46,418 nt of DNA from contig JAHHKH010000300.1 of NCBI GenBank assembly GCA_018679695.1, forward strand, positions 1 through 46,418. The letters are read 5' to 3'. How positions within the stretch are numbered: position 1 is the first letter of the stretch; every line of letters begins with the position of its first letter. Made by a program: the position numbers and the translations under genes. The DNA is from Maribacter sp. GTDB taxonomy: Bacteria; Bacteroidota; Bacteroidia; Flavobacteriales; Flavobacteriaceae. Of the stretch, positions 25,801 through 33,368 are shown in pieces. The notes beneath the pieces were generated by a model. The model did no database searches. It saw only the letters and a list, made by a program, of their open reading frames with translations, and was not told the origin of the DNA.

Positions 25801-26769
25801 TTAATACCCAACCTTGTTTCTAACCCTTTCGAGTACTTCATTAGCCACTTTTTTGGCCTTTTCGGCACCTATTTCAAGGGCATTATCAATTTCATGAAGA
25901 TGGCTCATATAATAATCGAACCTTTCACGGGCAGGATTGTATTTTTCCAATATGACTTCGAATAAAGCTTGTTTGGCATGACCATATCCATAATTTCCAC
26001 CGAGATAATTGGCCCTCATTTGAGCAATTTGCTCTGGGTTTGCCAAGATCTTGTATAGTGCAAAAACATTGTCCGAATCTGGATTTTTTGGGTCTTCCAT
26101 GGGCGTGCTATCTGTCTTGATGCCCATGATCTGTTTGCGTAGCTTTTTGTCAGGTTGAAAGATATTGATAAGATTGCCCTTGCTTTTACTCATCTTTTGG
26201 CCATCAGTGCCAGGAACGTACATGGTGCCTTCATGTACTTTTCCTTTAGGCAGGATAAAGGTTTCACCCAATTGGGCATGAAATCTTGAGGCTACGTCCC
26301 TTGTCATCTCAATATGCTGTAGTTGGTCCTTGCCAACAGGAACAATGTGCGCATCGTATAATAAAATATCGGCAGCCATGAGCATAGGGTAGTTGAATAA
26401 TCCTGCATTTACATCTTCCAGCCGATCCGCCTTATCTTTAAATGAATGGGCCAAAGTAAGTCGTTGATATGGAAAAAAGCAGCTGAGGTACCAAGCCAGC
26501 TCGGTCACCTGGGGAACATCGCTTTGTCTGTAAAAAACGGTCTCTTCAATATCCAATCCAAAAGCAAGCCAGGTGGCGGCTGTTGCGTAGGTGTTGTTTC
26601 TTAATTCATCCCCATTTTTTATCTGGGTCAATGAATGCATATCCGCAATGAATAAAAATGATTCGTTTTTTGGATCTTGCGCCATTTTTATTGCTGGTGC
26701 AATGGCTCCGAGGATATTTCCCAAATGGGGAATGCCCGTGCTTTGTATGCCTGTTAGTATTCTTGCCAT
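25801..26769 (-). CDS. trpS: Tryptophanyl-tRNA synthetase
   Basis: A class I synthetase of 322 residues from ATG 26769 (MARILTGIQSTGIPHLGN). The HIGH-type motif is HLGN (15-18) and the KMSKS motif reads KMSKSKGN. Length fits bacterial TrpS. The frame runs 8 codons further upstream to 26793, but that lead lies inside the promoter box and is not family-like. It converges on dprA across a 200-nt gap with no evident gene, and diverges from plsC. It charges tRNA-Trp in the cytoplasm. Confidence 0.97.
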   Translation of the reverse strand: MARILTGIQSTGIPHLGNILGAIAPAIKMAQDPKNESFLFIADMHSLTQIKNGDELRNNTYATAATWLAFGLDIEETVFYRQSDVPQVTELAWYLSCFFPYQRLTLAHSFKDKADRLEDVNAGLFNYPMLMAADILLYDAHIVPVGKDQLQHIEMTRDVASRFHAQLGETFILPKGKVHEGTMYVPGTDGQKMSKSKGNLINIFQPDKKLRKQIMGIKTDSTPMEDPKNPDSDNVFALYKILANPEQIAQMRANYLGGNYGYGHAKQALFEVILEKYNPARERFDYYMSHLHEIDNALEIGAEKAKKVANEVLERVRNKVGY

Positions 26770-26790
26770 TGAATTGGTTTCAAAGAAGCA

Positions 26791-26798
26791 CAAAGGTA
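26791..26798 (-). promoter_or_regulatory. -7 promoter box of trpS
   Basis: Minus-strand TACCTTTG, an exact TAnnTTTG match, 22 nt before the ATG at 26769. A TTTG is present at 26825-26822, a little far (23 bp) but in the range seen in this phylum. Confidence 0.5.
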
Positions 26799-26841
26799 AA
26801 ACAAATGTTAAATAACGACATCAAATTGTTACTTTTGATCA

Positions 26842-27591
26842 ATGTCAAGGTTTGTACAGAACATAGGATATATTTTATATCGCATTTGGTTTTATGTATT
26901 GGTAGCCCTACCAATAATTGTTTTCTTGCCATTATTAGCTATCTCCACTTTATCGGAAAAATGGTATCCACAGTTTTTTTGGTTGGCTAGAAATCTTTGG
27001 GCAAGACCCATTTTACTAGGTATGGGTTGCCCGCAAAAGATTGAATGGGAACAGAGAATGGAACGGGGCAAAAGCTATATGTTGGTCGCCAATCATACAA
27101 GTATGTTGGATATTATGTTGATGTTGCGCATTAGTAAAAACCCTTTCGTTTTCGTTGGAAAAAAGGAATTGGTGAAAATACCGCTTTTTGGCTTTTTTTA
27201 TAAGCGGGTGTGTATACTGGTCGATAGGGAAGACCATCGTAGTAGAACCGGTGTCTATCGAAGGGCACAACGGCGACTCGACCAAGGTTTGAGTATTTGT
27301 ATTTTTCCTGAAGGAGGAGTGCCTGAAGAAGACAAGCTATTGGACGATTTCAAAGACGGTGCCTTTAAGATGGCCATTGCCCATAATATACCCGTGGTAC
27401 CTATGACATTCTACGACAATAAGAAAAGATTTTCTTTTACCTTTTATAGTGGGGGACCAGGACTACTGCGGGTCAAAGTACATTCCTTTTTTGAAACTGC
27501 CATTCTAGAGGATGAGGACAAAACCACGTTACGCGAAGAGGTACGAAATGTTATATTAAATGAACTGAAGAGTCAAACTGAAATAAAATAA
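26842..27591 (+). CDS. plsC: 1-acyl-sn-glycerol-3-phosphate acyltransferase
   Basis: The 249-residue product has an N-terminal membrane helix (about 15-36) and the acyltransferase motifs: NHTSMLD with H85 and D90 as the catalytic pair, the GKKEL block, and FPEGGVP (155-161) for phosphate binding. It makes phosphatidic acid from lysophosphatidic acid at the inner membrane. It diverges from trpS with a 72-nt gap. A TACTTTTG box at 26830-26837 ends only 4 nt before the ATG, so if used it would give a nearly leaderless transcript; otherwise the promoter is not obvious. Confidence 0.93.
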   Translation: MSRFVQNIGYILYRIWFYVLVALPIIVFLPLLAISTLSEKWYPQFFWLARNLWARPILLGMGCPQKIEWEQRMERGKSYMLVANHTSMLDIMLMLRISKNPFVFVGKKELVKIPLFGFFYKRVCILVDREDHRSRTGVYRRAQRRLDQGLSICIFPEGGVPEEDKLLDDFKDGAFKMAIAHNIPVVPMTFYDNKKRFSFTFYSGGPGLLRVKVHSFFETAILEDEDKTTLREEVRNVILNELKSQTEIK

Positions 27592-27617
27592 AGCCCCAAC
27601 GAGACCGTCAGGGCTTT
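27590..27617. terminator. Hairpin between convergent plsC and the barrel protein gene
   Basis: AAAGCCC (27590-27596) pairs with GGGCTTT (27611-27617) across a 14-nt loop. It begins at the plsC stop and lies 42 nt beyond the stop of the convergent gene, where the minus strand continues in T-rich sequence, so it could serve both. Confidence 0.55.
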
Positions 27618-27659
27618 GAAAGTCATTGTTGTTAACAACAACCTACCTAACCAACATCT

Positions 27660-29192
27660 TTAAAACCTAAAGTTAAGCCCACTATAAACACCAACACTGA
27701 AAGGTTGAAAATTACCGGAAGTATCAGAAAAAGTGTTTAATTGATATTTAAAAACAGGCTCTATATTCAATTGTATTTTTGGGGAGAATTTGTAATTGAC
27801 CCCAAAACCAATATTAGTGCTAAAATTCACATCATTCACATTATTTGCCTCACCCATTTCGGTTATTAATTCACCGGAGGTAAGGGTTACCGAATTATCA
27901 ATTAAAAATAGGGAACTCATACCTCCAATTAAGTTGATTCCGAATTTACGATCAAGCAGCGTATAATTCAACTCCAAAGGCACTTCCAAGTACCCAAATT
28001 GCTGGGCCATAACCCCTAATAGTGAGGGGTCTTGTGCGGAAACTTCCAAGGTCGAATTTTCCGTTAGGGAATTACCGACGGTTGCCTTACTTTCAACCAC
28101 AATATTCCTTGAGGCACGGCTATAATCAATATTATCAATTTGACCATTTCCAAAACCCGTTAATGTTGAGGAAAACTGTACATCATTGGTATTATAACCA
28201 TAATCTACCTTATGAACACCTGTTTTTATAGACAGCTTTTTGTTTATTTCATAAGAAACAGCCAGACCATAACTTAGATTAACATCACCCGATTTTGAAT
28301 TAGGTACGAAAATTGAAGAGACCGGAGAACCTTCTCCAATAGCGCTGAAATAAACGGGTGCAATACTTGGTCCTGCGGACCATTTGCCTTTCGCGGTCTC
28401 TGCGACCTCCGATTCTTCTTCCTGTTCTGCAATTTCATCAAAGATTGACTTTTTACCTTCCGCGGTCTTCTTGTCGGGATCTTCAGTATTCACTTGGGCA
28501 ACTGTTTCTTCAGTATTTTCATCACTATTTTCTTTTCCATTTTTTTCATTCCCCGATTGCGTGAAATCCTCGTTTAAGGCCGGTTTTTTAGTTGATTTTG
28601 CAGCTTCATTAATTGCTATAACGCTTTCTTTATCCTGGGTGGTAACATCCTTGAATTTATCCACTAATCTGGCCTTACCATTCTTTTTGTTCACAATTGC
28701 AATACGTGAATTCGTTGGTTTTGGTTCATTGAATACACTTTTTGGATTACCATTCTTCACAGTCTTTCCATTCTCCATAGAGGTAGTTTGGGAATCAGAT
28801 TCCCTAGTTCGATCTAAACTGGGATCAATCGCATTTGTTTTAATCTTTTGGGTATTATCGGATTTCGAACCCTCAGTAACTTGAGGTGTATTTGCGATGG
28901 GTAGATCATCAATAGGATTTACTTCCTCTTGCTGTTTTTCCTTCACGTTCTCAACCTCAGTACTTATAGGGTTGGTTTCATTATCTTGATCCTTGAAGGG
29001 ATTGATAAGAAACATGCCAATTGCCAATACCGCGGCAATACCGCCCAGTTTCCACCAGAAGGGGATGACTGTTCGGGTTTTTTTCTTTTTATTCAAAGAG
29101 CTTTCAATGGATTTCCAGACTTTTTCTGTAGGGAAGTCCGAATAATCCTTGAATTTCTCTTGGAATATTTTGTCTAGGTTCTTTTTGCTCAT
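27660..29192 (-). CDS. Inner-membrane-anchored outer-membrane beta-barrel protein (putative anti-sigma/barrel fusion)
   Basis: The 510-residue product has an unusual layout. Residues 1-40 are polar and basic (FKDYSDFPTEKVWKSIE, then KKKK), 42-64 form one membrane helix, and about 66-265 are a charged low-complexity linker rich in Glu, Asn, Lys and Thr. From about 270 to 510 it alternates in the manner of outer-membrane beta strands and ends in GLNFRF, a C-terminal aromatic as in barrel proteins. A cytoplasmic head, one inner-membrane pass and a barrel at the far end would span the whole envelope. It stands 59 nt after an ECF sigma gene, where anti-sigma factors are usually encoded, so the head may bind the sigma factor. 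That role is inferred; the layout is seen. Confidence 0.72.
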   Translation of the reverse strand: MSKKNLDKIFQEKFKDYSDFPTEKVWKSIESSLNKKKKTRTVIPFWWKLGGIAAVLAIGMFLINPFKDQDNETNPISTEVENVKEKQQEEVNPIDDLPIANTPQVTEGSKSDNTQKIKTNAIDPSLDRTRESDSQTTSMENGKTVKNGNPKSVFNEPKPTNSRIAIVNKKNGKARLVDKFKDVTTQDKESVIAINEAAKSTKKPALNEDFTQSGNEKNGKENSDENTEETVAQVNTEDPDKKTAEGKKSIFDEIAEQEEESEVAETAKGKWSAGPSIAPVYFSAIGEGSPVSSIFVPNSKSGDVNLSYGLAVSYEINKKLSIKTGVHKVDYGYNTNDVQFSSTLTGFGNGQIDNIDYSRASRNIVVESKATVGNSLTENSTLEVSAQDPSLLGVMAQQFGYLEVPLELNYTLLDRKFGINLIGGMSSLFLIDNSVTLTSGELITEMGEANNVNDVNFSTNIGFGVNYKFSPKIQLNIEPVFKYQLNTFSDTSGNFQPFSVGVYSGLNFRF

Positions 29193-29251
29193 TTTGCTAA
29201 TTGTAAAGCAATGTTCATGTTTTTGATTCTAATGCGAACAACACATATACC

Positions 29252-29818
29252 TTATATTGTTCCTCCCAGGGCAACTATTAAAATGCCAATAATTGCTCTG
29301 GATGTTTTGTTTTCTATTTTTTCCTTCAAGATCATTCTAGCACGAGCGAGATTTGATTTTGAGGTGCCAGGGGATGTGCCTAACATTGAACTTATCTCCT
29401 TGTGTGAATACCCATCCAACACATAGAGATTGAAAGTCAATCGATATTTGTTCGGTAATTCCTGTATATATTTTAAAAGCGTTTGTAAGCCGATGTCCTC
29501 ATATTCCGATTCTACATCTACTTCTTCTGTCACATTATCCGAAACCACTTTCAGGTATTCTTCTTTTCTGTATTTCTGTAAAACTGTATTAATGGTTATT
29601 CTTTTAATCCATCCTTCGAAGGAGCCTTTGGACTTATATTGACCTATTTTTTCAAAAATGGTCATAAAACTATCATGAAGGCTATCTTCTGCCTCCGCTT
29701 TATTGCGCGAATATTTGAGACAGATACCGAACAGTATATTGGAATATTTCCGATACACTTGTTCTTGTGCCTTTCTATTGCCTTTTTTACATTTTTCTAT
29801 GAGTTCTTCCAGACTCAA
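29252..29818 (-). CDS. ECF-type RNA polymerase sigma factor
   Basis: A 188-residue sigma-70 family protein with region 2 (about 15-90; SRNKAEAEDSLHDSFMTIFE and GWIKRITIN) and region 4 (about 120-172; LPNKYRLTFNLYVLDGYSHK then EISSMLGTSPGTSKSNLARA). Regions 1 and 3 are missing, as in ECF sigma factors. The last 14 residues are hydrophobic (AIIGILIVALGGTI), which is odd for a soluble sigma factor and could touch the membrane. It lies 26 nt after a lipoprotein gene and 59 nt before the barrel protein gene, so the three look like one operon. Target promoters are unknown. Confidence 0.9.
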   Translation of the reverse strand: MSLEELIEKCKKGNRKAQEQVYRKYSNILFGICLKYSRNKAEAEDSLHDSFMTIFEKIGQYKSKGSFEGWIKRITINTVLQKYRKEEYLKVVSDNVTEEVDVESEYEDIGLQTLLKYIQELPNKYRLTFNLYVLDGYSHKEISSMLGTSPGTSKSNLARARMILKEKIENKTSRAIIGILIVALGGTI

Positions 29819-29844
29819 AATGTTGGTTAGGTTATAAAAACAAT

Positions 29845-30264
29845 TTAATTCACCGGAACTTCAACTTCTAAAAACTGTTGTTCTCCGTTAGCATCTTCTC
29901 CTTGATAAAATCTAAACAAATATTCCTGATCGTAAAGCACTACAAAATCGAAAGAGGCCATTTCTTGCCTCACAACTTCTGTACAAGCCTCCTGATCAGT
30001 TCGCTTTGCACCCACAGCAACTACCTTACGTATACTTGTTGCTTCCTTGACTACATCGAATCCTTCATAAAAGGTACATCCGTCAGGAATGGTATACGTA
30101 ACATTGATTTCGTAAGTTTCATTGAGGTCAAACGATTCAGGCATCTCAACACTTTCTATTACCAAGGGTACAAAATGAAAGTTTGGGCCATCATCTCCCA
30201 AATCACAAGAAGTAAAAGATAGGGATACCAAAATGGCAATAAGCACTAAAAACGTCCTATTCAT
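29845..30264 (-). CDS. Hypothetical lipoprotein upstream of the sigma factor
   Basis: The 139-residue product starts with a lipoprotein signal (MNRTFLVLIAILVSLSFTSC, Cys at 20). The mature part is acidic and beta-rich, with two further Cys (in GCTFYEG and EACTEV) that could form a disulfide in the periplasm. I do not recognise the family. It is first in a tight minus-strand run with the ECF sigma factor and the anchored barrel protein, so it may work with them, perhaps as an envelope ligand or target of the sigma factor. Confidence 0.7.
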   Translation of the reverse strand: MNRTFLVLIAILVSLSFTSCDLGDDGPNFHFVPLVIESVEMPESFDLNETYEINVTYTIPDGCTFYEGFDVVKEATSIRKVVAVGAKRTDQEACTEVVRQEMASFDFVVLYDQEYLFRFYQGEDANGEQQFLEVEVPVN

Positions 30265-30394
30265 AAGCTAATAATTTTATTTCTAAGATGAAACTATTTG
30301 ATTATGGTTGCGTTCATTGACGTTAAGGTACAAGAAAAGTAGTTTAGTTCTAAGATCAGCTTTACCAAAAGGATCAAAATTCACCTTGTAAGCA

Positions 30395-30421
30395 AATTAG
30401 GCGCCCGTATGGCGCCTAATT
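30395..30421 (-). terminator. Perfect 11-bp hairpin after recA, probable terminator
   Basis: AATTAGGCGCC and GGCGCCTAATT flank a 5-nt loop (CGTAT), 24 nt beyond the recA stop on its strand. The T-run after the stem is short, so termination may be partial. Confidence 0.65.
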
Positions 30422-30444
30422 AATAATTGATATGCAAAGTATTT

Positions 30445-31449
30445 TTAATGAACCGCTTTGATAGCTTCCCGAATTTTGGCATCCAATTCTTCATACAACT
30501 CAGGATTGTCATTCAAAAGGGCTTTAACGGCATCTCGACCTTGCCCTAGTTTGGTATCACCGTAACTGAACCAAGAACCACTTTTCTTTATGATTTCATA
30601 TTCTACCCCTAAGTCGATGATTTCACCCACTTTGGATATACCTTCACCATACATGATATCGAATTCGGCCAGTTTAAAGGGTGGGGCCACCTTATTTTTA
30701 ACCACTTTTACCCTGGTTTTATTACCTTGAACCCCCCCATCTGTATCTTTGATTTGTGTTGACCTCCTGATATCCAATCGTACCGAAGCATAGAACTTCA
30801 ATGCATTACCCCCGGTAGTGGTTTCAGGATTACCGAACATGACCCCGATTTTTTCCCTCAATTGGTTAATGAAAATGACCGTACAATTGGTTTTGCTGAT
30901 AGATCCGGTTAATTTTCGCAAAGCCTGGGACATTAATCGTGCATGTAGCCCCATTTTAGAATCCCCCATTTCACCTTCAATTTCACTTTTAGGGGTCAAG
31001 GCGGCTACAGAATCGATTACAACGATATCGATAGCACCTGATCGGATTAAATTATCAGTAATTTCCAGGGCTTGTTCACCATTGTCGGGCTGCGAAATAA
31101 TCAAGTTATCGATATCAATACCTAATTTTTCAGCATAAAAACGATCAAAGGCATGCTCAGCGTCAATAAAAGCTGCTATACCCCCATTTTTTTGTGCCTC
31201 GGCAATAGCATGGAGTGTTAAGGTGGTTTTACCTGAAGATTCAGGCCCATATATTTCTATTACCCTTCCACGGGGATACCCCCCCACACCTAAGGCAATA
31301 TCAAGACCCAAAGAACCCGAGGGTATTACTTCAACATCTTCAACAATACTATCTCCCATCTTCATTACGGCTCCTTTGCCGTAAGTCTTGTCCAATTTAT
31401 CTAAGGTAAGTTTTAATGCTTTTAATTTTGCGTCTTTTTCAGAACTCAT
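30445..31449 (-). CDS. recA: Recombinase RecA
   Basis: The 334-residue product has the RecA core: Walker A GPESSGKT (68-75), the IDAEHAFD and VIDSVAAL segments, the NQLREKIGVMFGNPETTTGG region with DNA-binding loops, and a shortened C-terminal domain (LLNDNPELYEELDAKIREA). The acidic C-terminal tail of E. coli RecA is missing, as is usual in Bacteroidota. It promotes homologous pairing and strand exchange. A 17-bp inverted repeat lies 17-33 nt before its ATG. Confidence 0.98.
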   Translation of the reverse strand: MSSEKDAKLKALKLTLDKLDKTYGKGAVMKMGDSIVEDVEVIPSGSLGLDIALGVGGYPRGRVIEIYGPESSGKTTLTLHAIAEAQKNGGIAAFIDAEHAFDRFYAEKLGIDIDNLIISQPDNGEQALEITDNLIRSGAIDIVVIDSVAALTPKSEIEGEMGDSKMGLHARLMSQALRKLTGSISKTNCTVIFINQLREKIGVMFGNPETTTGGNALKFYASVRLDIRRSTQIKDTDGGVQGNKTRVKVVKNKVAPPFKLAEFDIMYGEGISKVGEIIDLGVEYEIIKKSGSWFSYGDTKLGQGRDAVKALLNDNPELYEELDAKIREAIKAVH

Positions 31450-31465
31450 TTCGTATAAAATTAGG

Positions 31466-31482
31466 AATGCTAATTTAGCATT
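31466..31482. promoter_or_regulatory. Inverted repeat in the recA leader or operator
   Basis: AATGCTA and TAGCATT flank ATT, a perfect 7-bp arm pair. It lies between the recA start and a near-match promoter box (TAATTTG on the minus strand, near 31505-31511). It may be an operator or a leader hairpin; a LexA-type box is not recognised. Confidence 0.4.
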
Positions 31483-31704
31483 TCTTTTTGCATAAAACCA
31501 TCACCTCAAATTATTTTATACACAGTTTCACGTGTCAGTATTTTTTCTAGACGCAACCTTTTAGTAAATATCACATCTAAACTTAAAAGGGTACTCACTA
31601 ACTCTATATATAAACCATTTGTCTTAGGACAATGGGCCTCGGTGGCCATTTCCTTTTTACCTTTCATAAGAATGCTATGAAAAAGAAAAATAGGGTGGCC
31701 AATT

Positions 31705-31736
31705 AAGAGTCTTGATAATTTCAGGACTCTTTTTTT
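31705..31736 (+). terminator. Plus-strand terminator with no annotated gene upstream
   Basis: AAGAGTC, a 13-nt loop and GACTCTT, followed by seven T in all. The minus strand lacks a T-run after the stem, so it acts on plus-strand transcripts, though the nearest upstream gene (recA) is on the other strand. Confidence 0.65.
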
Positions 31737-31807
31737 GTTTTGTGACCCATTCTAATCCTTCAAGAAATACCATAGGTCGCTTATGCCTTTAATTTTTCCA
31801 TAAAATG

Positions 31808-31815
31808 TATCTTTG
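31808..31815 (+). promoter_or_regulatory. -7 promoter box of the U32 peptidase gene
   Basis: TATCTTTG, an exact match, 15 nt before ATG 31830. The ten bases TATCTTTGCA recur at 33322, before trhO. Confidence 0.55.
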
Positions 31816-31829
31816 CAATCCTGAAGGTT

Positions 31830-33083
31830 ATGCTTGAATTCATGACAAGAAACGGACAAATAGAACTGATGGCTCCAGCTGGGAATTTCGAATCACTCCA
31901 AGCAGCTATCGCCAATGGAGCTGACTCGGTATATTTTGGTGTTGAGCAATTGAATATGCGGGCCAGGGCGAGTATTAACTTTACATTGGAAGACTTGCCA
32001 GAGATTGCGAAGCGATGCAAAAAAGGCGGTATAAGAACGTATCTTACTTTAAATACGATAATTTACGATCATGATTTATCGATAATCAAAATCATGTTGG
32101 ATGAGGCCAAAAATGCGAATATTACAGCTGTAATAGCAATGGACCAGGCTGTCATTGCCTATGCAAGGCAAATTAACATGGAGGTGCATATTTCCACTCA
32201 AATAAACATTACCAACATTGAAACTGTGAAGTTTTATTCCCTTTTTGCCGATACCGTTGTTCTGAGTCGTGAATTGAGTTTGCGTCAAATAAGGAATATA
32301 TGCAACCAAATTAAAAAAGGGAATATAAAGGGACCCTCAGGCAATTTGGTAGAAGTTGAGGTTTTTGGTCATGGGGCCCTTTGCATGGCAGTATCGGGTA
32401 AATGCTATTTAAGTCTACACTCCCATAATTCATCAGCCAATAGAGGTGCCTGTAAGCAAAATTGTCGTAAAAAATATACTGTCATTGATCAAGAAAGTGG
32501 TTTTGAGATTGAGATTGACAATGAATACATGATGTCGCCCAAAGATTTGTGCACTTTGGACTTTTTAGATCAAATTATCGATTCCGGGGTAAAAGTCTTA
32601 AAGATTGAGGGTAGAGGTCGATCGTCAGAATATGTTGCAACGGTTATAAAAACGTATAGAGAGGCGATTGATGCACATACAGAAGGAACATTTTCCAAGG
32701 ATAAGGTTGCCATTTGGATGAAAGAACTCCAAAAAGTTTATAATAGAGGTTTTTGGGGGGGATATTACCTCGGACAAAAACTTGGGGAATGGAGTGATGG
32801 TCCGGGCACACAGGCGAGTCAAAAGAAATTATACATAGGCAAAGGCGTTCACTATTATCCTCGACCCGGTATTGCAGAGTTCAAGATTGAGGCTTTTGAT
32901 ATACAGGTGGGGGATTCCCTGCTCATCACTGGCCCAACGACCGGGGTAAGGGAAATTGAATTGGAACAGATGATGGTTGATGACCTCTATGCGTCAAAGG
33001 CAAAAAAGGGAAAGAACTGCACCTTTCCTACCGGTTTTAAAATAAGGCCATCGGACAAACTTTATAAACTTGTCAAAGAGTAA
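31830..33083 (+). CDS. Peptidase U32 family protein, TrhP-like tRNA hydroxylation enzyme
   Basis: The 417-residue product is a U32 protein: IELMAPAGNFESLQAAI (11-27) and the YFGVEQLNMRARA block open the domain, and five Cys (C185, C192, C208, C212, C241) in HGALCMAVSGKC, RGACKQNCRKKY and SPKDLC are placed like the Fe-S ligands of this family. In E. coli the relative TrhP (YegQ) makes 5-hydroxyuridine at tRNA position 34 using prephenate. The next two genes are a ferredoxin, sharing a TAATG stop/start, and TrhO, the oxygen-dependent enzyme of the same modification, which makes a tRNA role likely. Other U32 proteins act in collagen-type proteolysis, ubiquinone synthesis (UbiU/V) or rRNA hydroxylation (RlhA), so subfamily is inferred. 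ATG 31842 (MTRNGQIEL) is an alternative start. Confidence 0.85.
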   Translation: MLEFMTRNGQIELMAPAGNFESLQAAIANGADSVYFGVEQLNMRARASINFTLEDLPEIAKRCKKGGIRTYLTLNTIIYDHDLSIIKIMLDEAKNANITAVIAMDQAVIAYARQINMEVHISTQINITNIETVKFYSLFADTVVLSRELSLRQIRNICNQIKKGNIKGPSGNLVEVEVFGHGALCMAVSGKCYLSLHSHNSSANRGACKQNCRKKYTVIDQESGFEIEIDNEYMMSPKDLCTLDFLDQIIDSGVKVLKIEGRGRSSEYVATVIKTYREAIDAHTEGTFSKDKVAIWMKELQKVYNRGFWGGYYLGQKLGEWSDGPGTQASQKKLYIGKGVHYYPRPGIAEFKIEAFDIQVGDSLLITGPTTGVREIELEQMMVDDLYASKAKKGKNCTFPTGFKIRPSDKLYKLVKE

Positions 33084-33313
33084 TGGTCGTAGTTACCCTT
33101 CAACGAAAAAAATGTATCGGTTGCAATTATTGTGTGGAATTGGCCCCAGGACAATTCCAAATGTCGAAAAAAGATGGCAAAAGTGTATTGTTGCAATCAG
33201 CTGATAAAAAGGGATTCTTTACTATTAAAACACATGACCATGGTTGTTATGAGCCCTGTAAGCAGGCCCAACTGGCTTGCCCTGTCAAAATCATCACCAC
33301 AAAAATAATCTAG
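33083..33313 (+). CDS. Small 4Fe-4S ferredoxin
   Basis: A 76-residue ferredoxin with C11, C14 and C17 in CIGCNYC and C66 before Pro (ACPVK), which together make one [4Fe-4S] site. Two more Cys (C55, C59) lie in HGCYEPCKQ. It begins inside the stop of the U32 gene (TAATG), so the two are translationally coupled, and it probably passes electrons to the U32 protein's own cluster. This partner is inferred from the coupling. Confidence 0.87.
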   Translation: MVVVTLQRKKCIGCNYCVELAPGQFQMSKKDGKSVLLQSADKKGFFTIKTHDHGCYEPCKQAQLACPVKIITTKII

Positions 33314-33321
33314 GAATATCC

Positions 33322-33329
33322 TATCTTTG
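33322..33329 (+). promoter_or_regulatory. -7 promoter box of trhO
   Basis: TATCTTTG, 39 nt before the trhO ATG and within 9 nt after the ferredoxin stop. The TATCTTTGCA core is identical to the one before the U32 gene. Confidence 0.55.
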
Positions 33330-33368
33330 CAGCTCTAATATATTCTTTAACTTAACGATTGGTATAGC

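Larger units (their letters stand above)
31450..31829. other. 380-bp gap between divergent recA and the U32 peptidase gene
   Basis: No conserved gene is evident. The gap holds the recA inverted repeat (31466-31482), a plus-strand terminator (31705-31736), the TATCTTTG box of the U32 gene (31808-31815), and a possible 24-codon frame at 31632-31706 whose stop touches the terminator stem. A small RNA or leader peptide is possible but unproven. Confidence 0.6.

Noticed and set aside
26830..26837. TACTTTTG box for plsC
   Set aside because: It ends 4 nt before the ATG and has no -33 partner; only a leaderless mRNA would fit. Mentioned in the gene entry but not listed as a feature.
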